The notes under the pieces are model-generated. The model was not told the DNA's origin and did not search any database. It worked only from the letters and a program-made list of their open reading frames with translations. A DNA stretch of 39,976 nt from DTKY01 sp037440765 (lineage in GTDB: Bacteria; Acidobacteriota; Terriglobia; Bryobacterales; Bryobacteraceae). Position numbers and translations under genes: made by a program. Below are positions 17,008 to 26,699 of the stretch, in pieces. Positions within the stretch are counted from its first letter, which is position 1. The number at the start of each line of letters is the position of its first letter. The stretch lies in NCBI GenBank assembly GCA_037440765.1, contig JBBITL010000041.1, positions 1-39,976 on the forward strand, given 5' to 3'.

Positions 17008-17550
17008 ATGGCGTTCTACGGCATGATCCTGAAACTCAAGCGCACGCCGGGGCTCTATCTTGTGGGCTTCATGGGCTGCGGCAAGAGCGTGATAGGGGCG
17101 CATCTGGCCGAGAGGCTGGGCTGGGAGTTCGGCGACCTGGACACGGATATCGTCGCCTCCCAGGGGATCAGCATCGCCGAGATCTTCGACACCCGCGGCG
17201 AGAACGAGTTCCGGCGCATCGAGAGCGAGGCGCTGCTTTGCCGCGTGAGGGCGGTCCAGACGGGAAAGCCCCTGGTGCTCGCCCTCGGCGGCGGCGCCTT
17301 CGTGCAGCAGCGCAACTACCAGCTCGTCGAGGACAACGGCGTATCCGTCTGGCTCGACTGCCCGTTAAGCCTGATCCACCGCCGCCTGGCCGGCTGCACC
17401 GACCGCCCGCTGGCCCGCGACCCGAAGAAGTTTGAACTTCTCTACTACACCCGCCGCGAGGGCTATGCGCGGGCGGACTATCAGGTCGTCATCACCAGCG
17501 ACGATCCGGCGGAGGCCGTGGAGGCCGTCCTCGGACTTCCAATCTTCTGA
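17008..17550 (+). CDS. aroK: Shikimate kinase
   Basis: This protein of about 180 residues phosphorylates shikimate with ATP in aromatic amino acid synthesis. The P-loop is GFMGCGKS at 20-27. The shikimate-binding part includes the DLDTD motif (43-47), FRRIE (68-72) and GGGAF (94-98), and the lid arginine lies in DRPLA. All key elements are present. The frame extends far upstream on the + strand without homology, so the start is set at ATG 17008. ATG 17023 is equally possible, and neither has a clear ribosome-binding site. A glycerate kinase gene follows after 10 nt and is probably co-transcribed. Confidence 0.92.
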   Translation: MAFYGMILKLKRTPGLYLVGFMGCGKSVIGAHLAERLGWEFGDLDTDIVASQGISIAEIFDTRGENEFRRIESEALLCRVRAVQTGKPLVLALGGGAFVQQRNYQLVEDNGVSVWLDCPLSLIHRRLAGCTDRPLARDPKKFELLYYTRREGYARADYQVVITSDDPAEAVEAVLGLPIF

Positions 17551-17560
17551 GGGAGCACGC

Positions 17561-18892
17561 ATGCTGGAACGCAGGCTGAGAAAGCATGCGCTGAAGATCT
17601 TCCGGTCGGCCTTGGAAGCCTCTGACCCGGTCTCCGCGGTGCTGCGCCACGTGCGTGTGGCAGGCAGCGTGCTCACGGCAGGCAACCGCAGATACAGGCT
17701 GGATTCCTTCCGGAAGGTCTACGTGGCTGGAGCCGGCAAGGCGGGCGCCGCCATGGCGCAGGCCATGGAGCGCCTGCTCGGGCGGCGTATTGCGGGCGGC
17801 TGGGTCAGCGTGAAGTACGGGCATCTGGCAAAGGTGCGCCGGGTTGAGCTTCACGAGTGCGGCCACCCGGTGCCGGACGAAGCCGGGGTGCGCGGGGCCG
17901 AGCGGATCGCCGCCCTGGCCAGGAATGCCGGAGCGCAGGACCTGCTGGTGTTTCTCGTCTCCGGCGGCGCCTCCGCGCTCATGCCCGCGCCGGCGCCGCC
18001 GGTCACGCTCGCCGAGAAGCAGACTGTCACGCGGCTGCTGCTGGCGTCCGGCGCCAGCATCCACGAGGTCAACGCGGTGCGCAAGCACATCTCGCTTCTC
18101 AAGGGCGGGCAACTGGCGCGCCTGGCTCAGCCGGCCACGGTCCTCTCGCTGCTGCTGTCCGACGTGATCGGGGACAACCTGGATGTGATCGGATCAGGCC
18201 CCACCGCGCCGGACTCCTCCACTTTCGCGGCCGCCCGCGCGGTCCTTGAGAAGTATGACCTCGCCGGCAAGGCCCCGCCGAGCGTGCTTGGCCGCCTCGA
18301 GTCCGGCATGCGCGGCGAGATCCCGGAAACGCCCAAGCCGGGCGACATGCTCTTCGAGCGGGTGCAGAACCTGGTGGTGGGCAGCAACACCCTGGCCGTC
18401 GCCGCCGCCGCCGCCGAAGCGCGCCGTCTGGGGCTCCGCCCTCTGGTGCTGTCCACCTTGATCGAGGGGGAGACACGCGACGTGGCGCGCATGCACGCCG
18501 CCATAGCCAGGGAGGCGGTCCTGTCAGGACGCCCGGCCAGGCCGCCCGTGTGCCTGATCTCCGGCGGCGAGACCACCGTCACGCTGCGGGGCAGCGGCCT
18601 GGGCGGGCGCAACCAGGAGTTCGTTCTGGCGGCGGCGATTGATCTGGCCGGGGTGAATAACGTGGTGATCCTCAGCGGGGGCACGGACGGCACCGACGGC
18701 CCCACCGGCGCAGCCGGCGCCATCGCCGACGGCCGCACTGTTGCGCGCGCCAGGGAACTCGGGCTGGACGCCGCCGGGATGCTCGCGGCCAACAACTCTT
18801 ACCGCTTCTTCGAGCCGCTCGGAGACCTGGTCAGGACCGGGCCCACCAACACCAACGTCATGGATGTCCGCCTGGTGCTGATCGGGAGATGA
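17561..18892 (+). CDS. Glycerate 2-kinase, MOFRL family
   Basis: This 443-residue protein has an N-terminal DUF4147-type kinase domain (VAGAGKAGAAMAQAM near 55-70, LVSGGASALMPAPAP) and a C-terminal MOFRL domain. The latter contains the motif GGRNQEFVLAAAI and the loop ILSGGTDGTDGPTGAAGAI. It phosphorylates D-glycerate to 2-phosphoglycerate, linking glycerate from glyoxylate or serine routes to glycolysis. ATG at 17561 has GGGAG at 17551-17555. The frame is open upstream into aroK, which is ignored. It stands directly after aroK, and its stop lies 2 nt from the end of the convergent DUF4097 gene. Confidence 0.93.
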   Translation: MLERRLRKHALKIFRSALEASDPVSAVLRHVRVAGSVLTAGNRRYRLDSFRKVYVAGAGKAGAAMAQAMERLLGRRIAGGWVSVKYGHLAKVRRVELHECGHPVPDEAGVRGAERIAALARNAGAQDLLVFLVSGGASALMPAPAPPVTLAEKQTVTRLLLASGASIHEVNAVRKHISLLKGGQLARLAQPATVLSLLLSDVIGDNLDVIGSGPTAPDSSTFAAARAVLEKYDLAGKAPPSVLGRLESGMRGEIPETPKPGDMLFERVQNLVVGSNTLAVAAAAAEARRLGLRPLVLSTLIEGETRDVARMHAAIAREAVLSGRPARPPVCLISGGETTVTLRGSGLGGRNQEFVLAAAIDLAGVNNVVILSGGTDGTDGPTGAAGAIADGRTVARARELGLDAAGMLAANNSYRFFEPLGDLVRTGPTNTNVMDVRLVLIGR

Positions 18893-18894
18893 TC

Positions 18895-20247
18895 TCAGTT
18901 CTTCCGCAGCTCTATCCTGCCGCGCTCGGAGCGGACCATGATCAGGGCGCCCTTGCCGGTTGAGCCCTTCAGCGTCGCGCCGGCGCCCTCGGTTGAGACG
19001 CGGATGGAGTTCTCAAAGGCGTTCGAAACCTCGCCGCGCCTGGTAACTCCGTCGAACTCGAACTGCGCGCCCGCGGGCATGGCGACCTCGACGTTTCCGT
19101 TGCGGGTGGTCAGTTCGATCCTCGCGTCCGGCGTCCGGCGGGGTTGCAGGCTGATGTCACCGGTGTCCACCGAGACGGCGACCTCGCCTTGAACCTGTTC
19201 GATGTGAATATCTTTGGACCGGGCATTCACCCGCACGGGCCCGGTGGCGTCTCTTATGCGCACGTCGCCCGTAGTCAGGTTGAACTGCCCCGGCACGCTC
19301 CCCAGCCTCAGCTCTGTGACGCCGCTCTGAAATGTCAGAGGTTTCTCCAGTTTCCTGCCCGTCAGGTCCCCCGTGTAGTAGCCGTTGATGGTGACGGTGC
19401 CGGCCACGTTCTCCACCTCGATGTCCTCGCCCCGGCCAAGGATGTCCAGGTTTCCCTTCACGTTGACGGCGCGGACCAGGCTGCTCCGCCTGAGGTCCAC
19501 GCGCGCGTTTCCGCCGATGTCCTGCAACCGGACGCTGGCGCTGGCGCTGGCAAGGTCCACGCCTCCGGCGATGTTGATGATGTCGAACTCCCCGGAGCGG
19601 CCGGTGGCCTGAACGGCAACGCTGCGCGGCACGCTCATCTCCAGGTCCGTCGATACCCGCAAGTCGCTGCGGACGACGCCCGTTTCTTCGACGCGCACAA
19701 CCAGGCGGTCGCCTTCGGCCGCGATCTTCAACGACACCTTGGCGCTGGCGTCTCCGGCCGCGCTCCTGCCGTAGGCCCTCACGCTGCGCCGGCCTCCGAT
19801 CTTGATTTCCGGCGTGTCGGCGCCAACGATGCGGACGTTGCCGCGAGGGTTATCGACGACGATCCTGGCAACCTTGTCTGTGCGCGTCACAGGCTCCAGC
19901 GGAAAGTCATACGTCTCGCCGAAGACCTCGACGCTCCGCTCACCCACGAACATCCGGGGAAAGCCGGGCGCCCGCTCGTGAAAGAAGAAGAGTCCCGAGC
20001 CCAGCAAGCAGATCAGGACAACCAGGGTCCACTCGCCTCCCGAGATGCCGCGCGCGGGGAGCGGCTTGGATGCCAGGCGCCAGTAGGCGATCTCGACCAG
20101 CCGCAGCAGGCCCCAGGCAATCAGGAGGAACGGCCAGTAGACGGCTACCAGACGGAAGGAGACCCATTCCGGACGCAGGTTATAGGCCAGCAGGAGAGCC
20201 CCGATCAGGATCAGGAGAATCGGCCCGACAAACGAATGTCTTCTCAC
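18895..20247 (-). CDS. LiaF-like membrane protein with DUF4097 beta-helix domain
   Basis: In this 450-residue protein the N-terminus holds a two-helix membrane module (GPILLILIGALLLAYNL and VYWPFLLIAWGLLRLVE) and a third helix near 74-90. The remaining roughly 320 residues are repetitive Gly/Val/Asp beta-strand segments such as VDNPRGNVRIVGAD, GEFDIINIAGGVDL and GNVEVAMPAGA, the look of DUF4097 putative adhesin domains. By topology the beta part would face outside the membrane. Related LiaF/PspC-type proteins act in envelope stress responses. GTG at 20247 overlaps the upstream stop as GTGA. It is the last gene of the five-gene ECF operon. Confidence 0.8.
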   Translation of the reverse strand: MRRHSFVGPILLILIGALLLAYNLRPEWVSFRLVAVYWPFLLIAWGLLRLVEIAYWRLASKPLPARGISGGEWTLVVLICLLGSGLFFFHERAPGFPRMFVGERSVEVFGETYDFPLEPVTRTDKVARIVVDNPRGNVRIVGADTPEIKIGGRRSVRAYGRSAAGDASAKVSLKIAAEGDRLVVRVEETGVVRSDLRVSTDLEMSVPRSVAVQATGRSGEFDIINIAGGVDLASASASVRLQDIGGNARVDLRRSSLVRAVNVKGNLDILGRGEDIEVENVAGTVTINGYYTGDLTGRKLEKPLTFQSGVTELRLGSVPGQFNLTTGDVRIRDATGPVRVNARSKDIHIEQVQGEVAVSVDTGDISLQPRRTPDARIELTTRNGNVEVAMPAGAQFEFDGVTRRGEVSNAFENSIRVSTEGAGATLKGSTGKGALIMVRSERGRIELRKN

Positions 20248-20447
20248 GGCGTCACCCCCGACGGCGGTTCGTCGCCGCGGCCCACCCGGTCCAGCAGCTT
20301 GAGCAGGCCCAGAGCGATCAGCAGCACCGGCCAGGTGCGGTGGATTCCATAGGGCGTGAACTGCGCCAGCGCAAACAGGGTCCCGACCACAATCAGCATG
20401 ATGGGACCTCGGATCGCCGAGACCAGCGGACGCTCACTCGCGGACAT
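20244..20447 (-). CDS. Small two-helix membrane protein (DUF5668-like)
   Basis: This 67-residue protein consists almost only of the two-helix module: GPIMLIVVGTLFALAQF, a short turn, then TWPVLLIALGLLKLLDR. The module is the same as that found in the genes on both sides. The LiaI/LiaF-TM domain family (DUF5668) has this pattern. The start overlaps the preceding gene by 14 nt and the stop overlaps the next start by 4 nt, so translation is coupled. It is likely a partner of the neighbouring larger membrane proteins, but no activity can be assigned. Confidence 0.75.
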   Translation of the reverse strand: MSASERPLVSAIRGPIMLIVVGTLFALAQFTPYGIHRTWPVLLIALGLLKLLDRVGRGDEPPSGVTP

Positions 20448-21096
20448 GGCCAGCCTCCCGGGACATCCCGCGGCCGTCGCCGCGCTCGCGCCACCGCGCG
20501 ACCAGCATCCAAACGCCCACCAGGATCAGCAGCGCGGGCCAATACCTGAAAAGCAGCCGCGCCCAGTCGGGCTGCGCGGTGATCAGCAGGAACAGCGACC
20601 CCAGCGCAATCAGCGTGACTGCCGCGGCCGTGGAGCCGGCCCGCGCAGAGCGCATGGGAATCAGGCTGGAAAACTCGTCCACCGGCTCGCCCCGCAGCCG
20701 TTTACCGGCGGTGTGGTAGGCCTCGAAGGCCATGTAGAAAAACCACAGGGCCGTGAGCAGCCCGAACAGCGGCTCCAGCGACGCCGCGCCGCCGGATTCC
20801 AGGATGCTGATCAGCGTCCCCAACACCACCACGTGGATCAGCCCCTTGGCGTACTGCCCGTTGTAAATGGCGCCTACCCCTGGGATCAGGCCCAGCACGA
20901 AGGCCAGGCCGGGAGAAATGCTGGAAGGCGGCGCGGCGGCGGCCGGCGCAGCCGGCGGCGGCGTATCCAAGGGGGGCGCGTGCTCCTGGCAGTAGACGGT
21001 GCCTTTCGATGTCCTCTGACAAGCGCTGCATAGTGGCTTGCCGCAACTGCGGCAATAGGCCGACGCTTCCATCTCTGCATGAAAATGGCAGTTCAT
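20434..21096 (-). CDS. B-box zinc-finger membrane protein
   Basis: This 220-residue protein opens with a B-box-type zinc finger: MNCHFHAEMEASAYCRSCGK, then PLCSACQRTSKGTVYCQEHA, with Cys and His at normal spacing. After a Pro/Ala linker (45-65) come TM2-like segments containing GLIPGVGAIYNGQYAKGL, a pattern of small membrane proteins. Last comes the two-helix module ending YWPALLILVGVWMLVARW. In Acidobacteria and Myxobacteria such fusions often sit near sigma factors. Their function is unknown. ATGA overlap with the anti-sigma gene supports co-expression. Confidence 0.8.
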   Translation of the reverse strand: MNCHFHAEMEASAYCRSCGKPLCSACQRTSKGTVYCQEHAPPLDTPPPAAPAAAAPPSSISPGLAFVLGLIPGVGAIYNGQYAKGLIHVVVLGTLISILESGGAASLEPLFGLLTALWFFYMAFEAYHTAGKRLRGEPVDEFSSLIPMRSARAGSTAAAVTLIALGSLFLLITAQPDWARLLFRYWPALLILVGVWMLVARWRERGDGRGMSREAGHVRE

Positions 21097-21719
21097 GGCA
21101 CTTCGCCTCCGGATTGCTGCTTTCCTGTCTCCTGCGGGGGCTGGGCCTCCCGGCGGGTCTCGCCCGGCGGACCCGCATCGGGCGCGGCGCTCCCCTCTTC
21201 TTGAGCCGTCAGTTCCGCCAGCCGAGACCGGATCTCGTAGACGAAACGGAGGCTTTCGTAGAACTTCACGGCCCGCGTCCAGCCCCGGTGGGCGCGGTCA
21301 TCCACGCTGCGCCAGATCCTGACCGGATCCAGGTCGGAAAGGCTCAACTGGCGCACATCGACGCCCGCCGCGCGCGCCAGCATGGCCAGAGAGAGTACGG
21401 TCATGGCCATGCCCATCGCAAAGCGCGGCTGGAGGACCGGCCCAAACAGGTGCCGGAGCGCCGACCAGAGGCCCTCCCGTTTCCGCTGGGCCTTCTCTCT
21501 CTGCGCGGCCAGGTCGAACAGAATGCGCGTTACCAACTGCGCAGGAGGTTCGACCTTACCGGCGCGGCCGGCCAGAGCCACTACCTCCGCTGCGTCGCGC
21601 GCCATCCCGGCGCACACCGGGCACTCGGCCAGGTGCCGCTCGGCCTCCGCCGCCTGGGCGGCGGCGAGCGTCCCGTCAAGGTAGTCGCAAAGCAAGGCTT
21701 CCATCTCGGCGCACTTCAT
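21093..21719 (-). CDS. Anti-sigma factor with zinc-binding zf-HC2 domain
   Basis: This 208-residue protein has an N-terminal zf-HC2 (ZAS) domain with the H-x3-C-x2-C core HLAECPVC, which binds and inhibits the partner ECF sigma factor. A hydrophobic stretch near 100-117 (MGMAMTVLSLAMLARAAG) is a single membrane span. The C-terminal part ends in a Pro/Glu/Gln-rich tail. It is coupled to the sigma gene by an ATGA overlap, the usual sigma/anti-sigma arrangement. No catalytic or ligand domain is seen in the outer part, so the signal cannot be guessed. Confidence 0.87.
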   Translation of the reverse strand: MKCAEMEALLCDYLDGTLAAAQAAEAERHLAECPVCAGMARDAAEVVALAGRAGKVEPPAQLVTRILFDLAAQREKAQRKREGLWSALRHLFGPVLQPRFAMGMAMTVLSLAMLARAAGVDVRQLSLSDLDPVRIWRSVDDRAHRGWTRAVKFYESLRFVYEIRSRLAELTAQEEGSAAPDAGPPGETRREAQPPQETGKQQSGGEVP

Positions 21720-22390
21720 ATGGAAACCCCGTGCTTGCGCAAAACCCGCGCCAGTTCCGACCTTCCCCGGTTCAGCCGGCTCTTCACCGTGCCTTCCGGA
21801 ACGTTCAGGACCTTGGCGATCTCGCGGTACTCCATCTCTTGCAGGTCCCGCAGAATGACGGCCTCGCGCAGCTCGGGCGACAGCCGCTGCAAGCCCGCCT
21901 GTAGAATCTCGCTCGCTTCCCTCCCCGAAACGAGGCCGTCGGCGCGCGTCTGGGACGTCTGCGCCTGCTCCAGCGTCGGCAGTTGATCTTCAATCGAATC
22001 GGTGGCCCGGTCAAGCTTCGTTCTCCGGTAGTGGTCTATCAGGAGATTCCGGGTCAGCCTGGTAAGCCATGTGGTGAAGGACCCTTCCCCGGCCCGAAAA
22101 CTTTTCAAGCTCCGGAAAACGCGCAGGAAGACCTCCTGGGTGAGGTCCTGCGCGTGACCGTCGCTCGCGGTGAAGCGGTAACACATTGCGTATACCCGCC
22201 TTGTGTAGGTCTTAGCCAGTTCCTCCCAGGCAGACTCATCCCCCTCCAGGCACCGCTCGACCAGAGTCTGTTCCAGATCCAAGCCGCGTCCCGCTAGAAA
22301 ACCCCAACCTTGGCCACCGACTCCGTCCGGCCGATTCCAGCCGGCTGCGGTGTTGCCTCCCATCGCAAGTGGTTGGGCCAACGCTGCCAT
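21716..22390 (-). CDS. ECF-type RNA polymerase sigma factor
   Basis: This is an RpoE-like sigma factor. Region 2 shows DLTQEVFLRVFRSLKSF and TTWLTRLTRNLLIDHYRR. Region 4 shows REAVILRDLQEMEYREIAKV and VPEGTVKSRLNRGRSELARV, a helix-turn-helix. Regions 1.1 and 3 are absent, as expected. The frame allows a start at 22417. ATG at 22390 is preferred because GGGGAG lies about 9 nt upstream, giving 224 residues with about 40 Gly-rich residues before region 2. It directs polymerase to its own regulon, very likely including this operon, and is held by the membrane anti-sigma factor encoded next. Confidence 0.93.
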   Translation of the reverse strand: MAALAQPLAMGGNTAAGWNRPDGVGGQGWGFLAGRGLDLEQTLVERCLEGDESAWEELAKTYTRRVYAMCYRFTASDGHAQDLTQEVFLRVFRSLKSFRAGEGSFTTWLTRLTRNLLIDHYRRTKLDRATDSIEDQLPTLEQAQTSQTRADGLVSGREASEILQAGLQRLSPELREAVILRDLQEMEYREIAKVLNVPEGTVKSRLNRGRSELARVLRKHGVSI

Positions 22391-22474
22391 AGCCTCGCTC
22401 TCCCCGCTCGGGTCCATCGCCCGCCGAGGCTCGCTTGTTCCGGGCCGGATGCCCCGAATCCAAGCTTCCAGTAA

Positions 22475-22503
22475 GATAAACGAGGCCGTATCATTAGAAG
22501 TTC
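22475..22503 (-). promoter_or_regulatory. Possible autoregulatory ECF promoter of the sigma operon
   Basis: Upstream of the sigma gene on the minus strand, GAACTT (22503-22498) equals the -35 element favoured by sigma-E-type factors. A 17-nt gap leads to TTTATC at 22480-22475. The -10 is not a clean ECF match, and a CGTTT lies just before it. Autoregulation is common for this class, but with a single site the call is weak. Confidence 0.3.
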
Positions 22504-22669
22504 AGGCGAATCCCGCCGCGCTCGCCGCTCTCCATTCTAGCCGGAAGGGGACCGGGGGGGAAGGTGGGCTGTTGAAGCCGTCTCGCGCGGGACTGACGGC
22601 CCCGGAGGAGGGCGTATTCCGAATCACCGGCATCGTGTCCTGGCCGGCGTCATCCTGCTCATCCTGGCG

Positions 22670-23659
22670 GTGATCGCGCTGGCAGCGCTGCGGTGGCGCC
22701 ATGGACAGTTCGACTGGGGGCTGATGGCCTCGGCCCTGTTGGACGTGCGTATCACATGGCTCGTGGCGGCTGTCACAATCGCCATCGCCACTTACTACGG
22801 ACGGGCCCTGCGCTGGGCTCTGCTGATCCGTCACCTGCGTCCCAAGCCCAGCATGTGGGGACTGTTTTCGGCCACAGCCATAGGGTTCACGGCGATTGTC
22901 GTGCTTGGAAGGCCTGGAGAACTTGTGCGGCCCTACCTGATTGCATCCAAAGAGAAACTCCCGTTCTCGTCGCAACTGGCTGCCTGGTTCCTCGAGCGCA
23001 TCTGCGACCTGCTGAGCACGCTGCTCATCTTCGGCTTCACGCTGGTCTACGTAACCAGGACCGGCCTGAAGGTCGGGCCACGGCTGGAGTGGGCGCTGGA
23101 GATGGGCGGCTATGTGGCGGGAGCCTTGGGGATAATCAGCCTGCTGGTGGTCGGCGCGCTGCGGCAGCATGCCGCCGCGATGCGCAGCCGGGCCGTTCAG
23201 GGCCTCGCCCTGCTGCCGGAGCGTTGGCGCGCCAGGGCCGTGGAGATGTTCGACGCCTTCCTGCTCGGTATCCAGGCGACCAGATCGCGCTCCGGCCTGG
23301 CAGGCATCGTCGGATACACCGCGTTGGAATGGGGATTAATTGTGCTGTGCTTTCTCGCACTGGCACGGTCGTTTCCTGCCCTGGATGCCCTCGATCCGGC
23401 TGACATCATGATTCTATTGGGCTTCGTAGCCTTCGGCAGCCTCATTCAGATCCCCGGCATCGGCGGTGGGATGCAGGTGATGGCGGTCGTGGTGCTCACG
23501 GAGGTGTTCCGCATGCCCCTGGAGACCGCTGCGGGAGTCGCCATGATGATCTGGCTGGTGACATTTGTAGTAATAGTTCCGGTGGGCTTGCTGCTTTTGA
23601 TTAGACAGGGGATGAACTGGCGTATGATCAGGGATATTAGCGAGGCCGCCAAACCATGA
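22670..23659 (+). CDS. Lysylphosphatidylglycerol synthase-type membrane protein (UPF0104 family)
   Basis: This multi-spanning protein has about 8 helices of the LPG-synthase transmembrane family. It carries family motifs AIVVLGRPGELVRPYLIA, AAWFLERICDLLSTLLIF and IQIPGIGGGMQVMAVVVLTE. The family includes phospholipid flippases and glycolipid-linked transporters, but this gene lacks the cytosolic aminoacyl-transfer domain. The first standard start is GTG at 22670, without a ribosome-binding site and cutting into the first helix. In the same frame ATT at 22616 follows GGAGGAGGG and would restore a full first helix (HRVLAGVILLILAVIAL). Stop overlaps nrdR as ATGA. Confidence 0.85.
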   Translation: MIALAALRWRHGQFDWGLMASALLDVRITWLVAAVTIAIATYYGRALRWALLIRHLRPKPSMWGLFSATAIGFTAIVVLGRPGELVRPYLIASKEKLPFSSQLAAWFLERICDLLSTLLIFGFTLVYVTRTGLKVGPRLEWALEMGGYVAGALGIISLLVVGALRQHAAAMRSRAVQGLALLPERWRARAVEMFDAFLLGIQATRSRSGLAGIVGYTALEWGLIVLCFLALARSFPALDALDPADIMILLGFVAFGSLIQIPGIGGGMQVMAVVVLTEVFRMPLETAAGVAMMIWLVTFVVIVPVGLLLLIRQGMNWRMIRDISEAAKP

Positions 23660-24117
23660 CCTGCCCTTTCTGTGGCAATAAGCAGGACCGGGTTGTGGAT
23701 TCCCGGGAGAGTCGCGAGGGCGATGCCATTCGCAGGAGGAGGCAGTGCCTGAAGTGTCGTCGGCGCTTCACTTCCTACGAACGGATCGACGAAGTGCCCT
23801 ACATGGTCGTTAAGAAAGACGGCCGCCGGGAGAAGTTCGACCGGCAGAAGGTCCTGACGGGGCTGCTTAAAGCCTGCGAGAAGCGTCCGGTTTCGATGGC
23901 GAGACTGGCCGAGACGGTCGATGAGGTAGAGGGAAAGCTGCTGGAGGTAGCCGACCGCGAGATTAGTACGACTGAAATAGGAGAACTGCTGATGTCCCGG
24001 CTCAAGAGCCTGGACAAGATCGCCTATGTAAGGTTCGCTTCGGTTTACAGGGATTTTCAGGATGTCGAGGCTTTTCTCATTGAATTGAAGAACTTGATTC
24101 GCCAGAAGAAGAAGTGA
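23656..24117 (+). CDS. nrdR: Transcriptional repressor NrdR
   Basis: This 153-residue regulator has an N-terminal zinc ribbon, cysteines C3, C6, C31 and C34 (MTCPFCGNK and CLKCRRRF), followed by an ATP-cone domain (VVKKDGRREKFDRQKVLTGL). It senses ATP/dATP and represses ribonucleotide reductase genes by binding NrdR boxes. Length and motif order are standard. It overlaps the upstream membrane gene by 4 nt, and rpoD follows after a 261-nt gap. Confidence 0.97.
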   Translation: MTCPFCGNKQDRVVDSRESREGDAIRRRRQCLKCRRRFTSYERIDEVPYMVVKKDGRREKFDRQKVLTGLLKACEKRPVSMARLAETVDEVEGKLLEVADREISTTEIGELLMSRLKSLDKIAYVRFASVYRDFQDVEAFLIELKNLIRQKKK

Positions 24118-24213
24118 GAACGAAACGGGTCCGGCTTCACTTCCCCTATGCTGGCGCCCGGATGACCGGTCCTGAAACCTGGAATGCGCTCCGCCAGTCT
24201 AATCAAATGAGGC

Positions 24214-24242
24214 TTTAACTGCGCACGAGAAGGTGCTATGAT
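24214..24242 (+). promoter_or_regulatory. Candidate housekeeping promoter upstream of rpoD
   Basis: TTTAAC at 24214-24219 and TATGAT at 24237-24242 are separated by exactly 17 nt. The -10 matches consensus at five of six positions and the -35 at three. It lies in the 261-nt gap between nrdR and rpoD, about 130 nt before the rpoD start, so the transcript would have a long untranslated leader. No other feature was recognised in this gap. Confidence 0.45.
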
Positions 24243-24378
24243 TGATGGGATGCCCGGGCGCGGCGGGCAGACCCTGCGAAGGCGAACGTGTTTGGCGTTC
24301 TGCTGTTCCGGAAGGACTTATTGGAGTTCTAGCATGGGCACGCATAAAGTGCGCCTGTGGGCTGCGAGGTACGTTTAG

Positions 24379-25907
<1,529 letters not shown>

Positions 25908-25911
<4 letters not shown>

Positions 25912-26699
25912 AACGGCCGGGCGTGGTGGTTCACCGCCCCTGAGCCTGAGCCAAGCCCCGGGCTGGTGCGGATGGCCTCCGTGATGAACAGCTTGGCGCG
26001 GCGCACCGCCTCGACCAGAGGCGCGCCCCTGGCAAGTTCCGCCGTGATAGCCGCAGAGAGCGTGCAACCCGTCCCGTGGGTGTGCCGCGTGCCGATCCGC
26101 CCGGCGGGAAACTCGTACCAGTTTCCATCAGCCAGCAGTACGTCCGTGGCTGTCTGAGCCAGGTGGCCGCCCTTCACCAGAACCGCCTTCGCCCCCATCC
26201 GAACGATGCGCTCGGCGGCGCGGCGCATCTGGTCCTCGCCCCGGACTTCCATATCCGCGAGCGCCGCGGCTTCCGCCAGGTTCGGCGTGAGCAGGCTGGC
26301 CAGCGGGACCAACCGTTCCCTGAACACACGGCTGTCGTCCGGAGCCAGAAGCGGCGCGCCGTGCTTGCTGATCATGACCGGGTCGACGACCAGCGGAAAT
26401 GCGAAGCCCCCGGCCATTCCCGCCACCGCCTCCAGAATCGCCGCGTTGCCGAGAGCGCCGGTCTTGGCCGCCGCAGGGGGTATGTCCTCGATCACCGCCC
26501 GCACCTGTTCAGCGACCAGGTCCGGCGGCAGGCACTCCACCCGCGCCACCCGCACGGTGTTCTGGACCGTCACCAGCGTTATCACCGCCTCGCCGTAGAC
26601 GCCGAACTGGTGGAAGGTCTTCAGATCCGCCTGGATGCCCGCCCCGCCGCTCGGGTCTGATCCGGCGATGGTCAACGCTACGGGCCGGCGTTCAGACAC
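25908..26699 (-). CDS. thiD: Hydroxymethylpyrimidine/phosphomethylpyrimidine kinase
   Basis: This 263-residue ribokinase-fold enzyme phosphorylates hydroxymethylpyrimidine and its monophosphate for thiamine pyrophosphate synthesis. Diagnostic segments are ALTIAGSDPSGGAGIQADLK at the N-terminus, VVDPVMISKHGAPLL, KGGHL, and the anion-hole motif HGTGCTLSAAI. Length is standard. It starts with GTG and overlaps the end of the SDR gene by 8 nt. No other thiamine genes are in the window. Confidence 0.95.
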
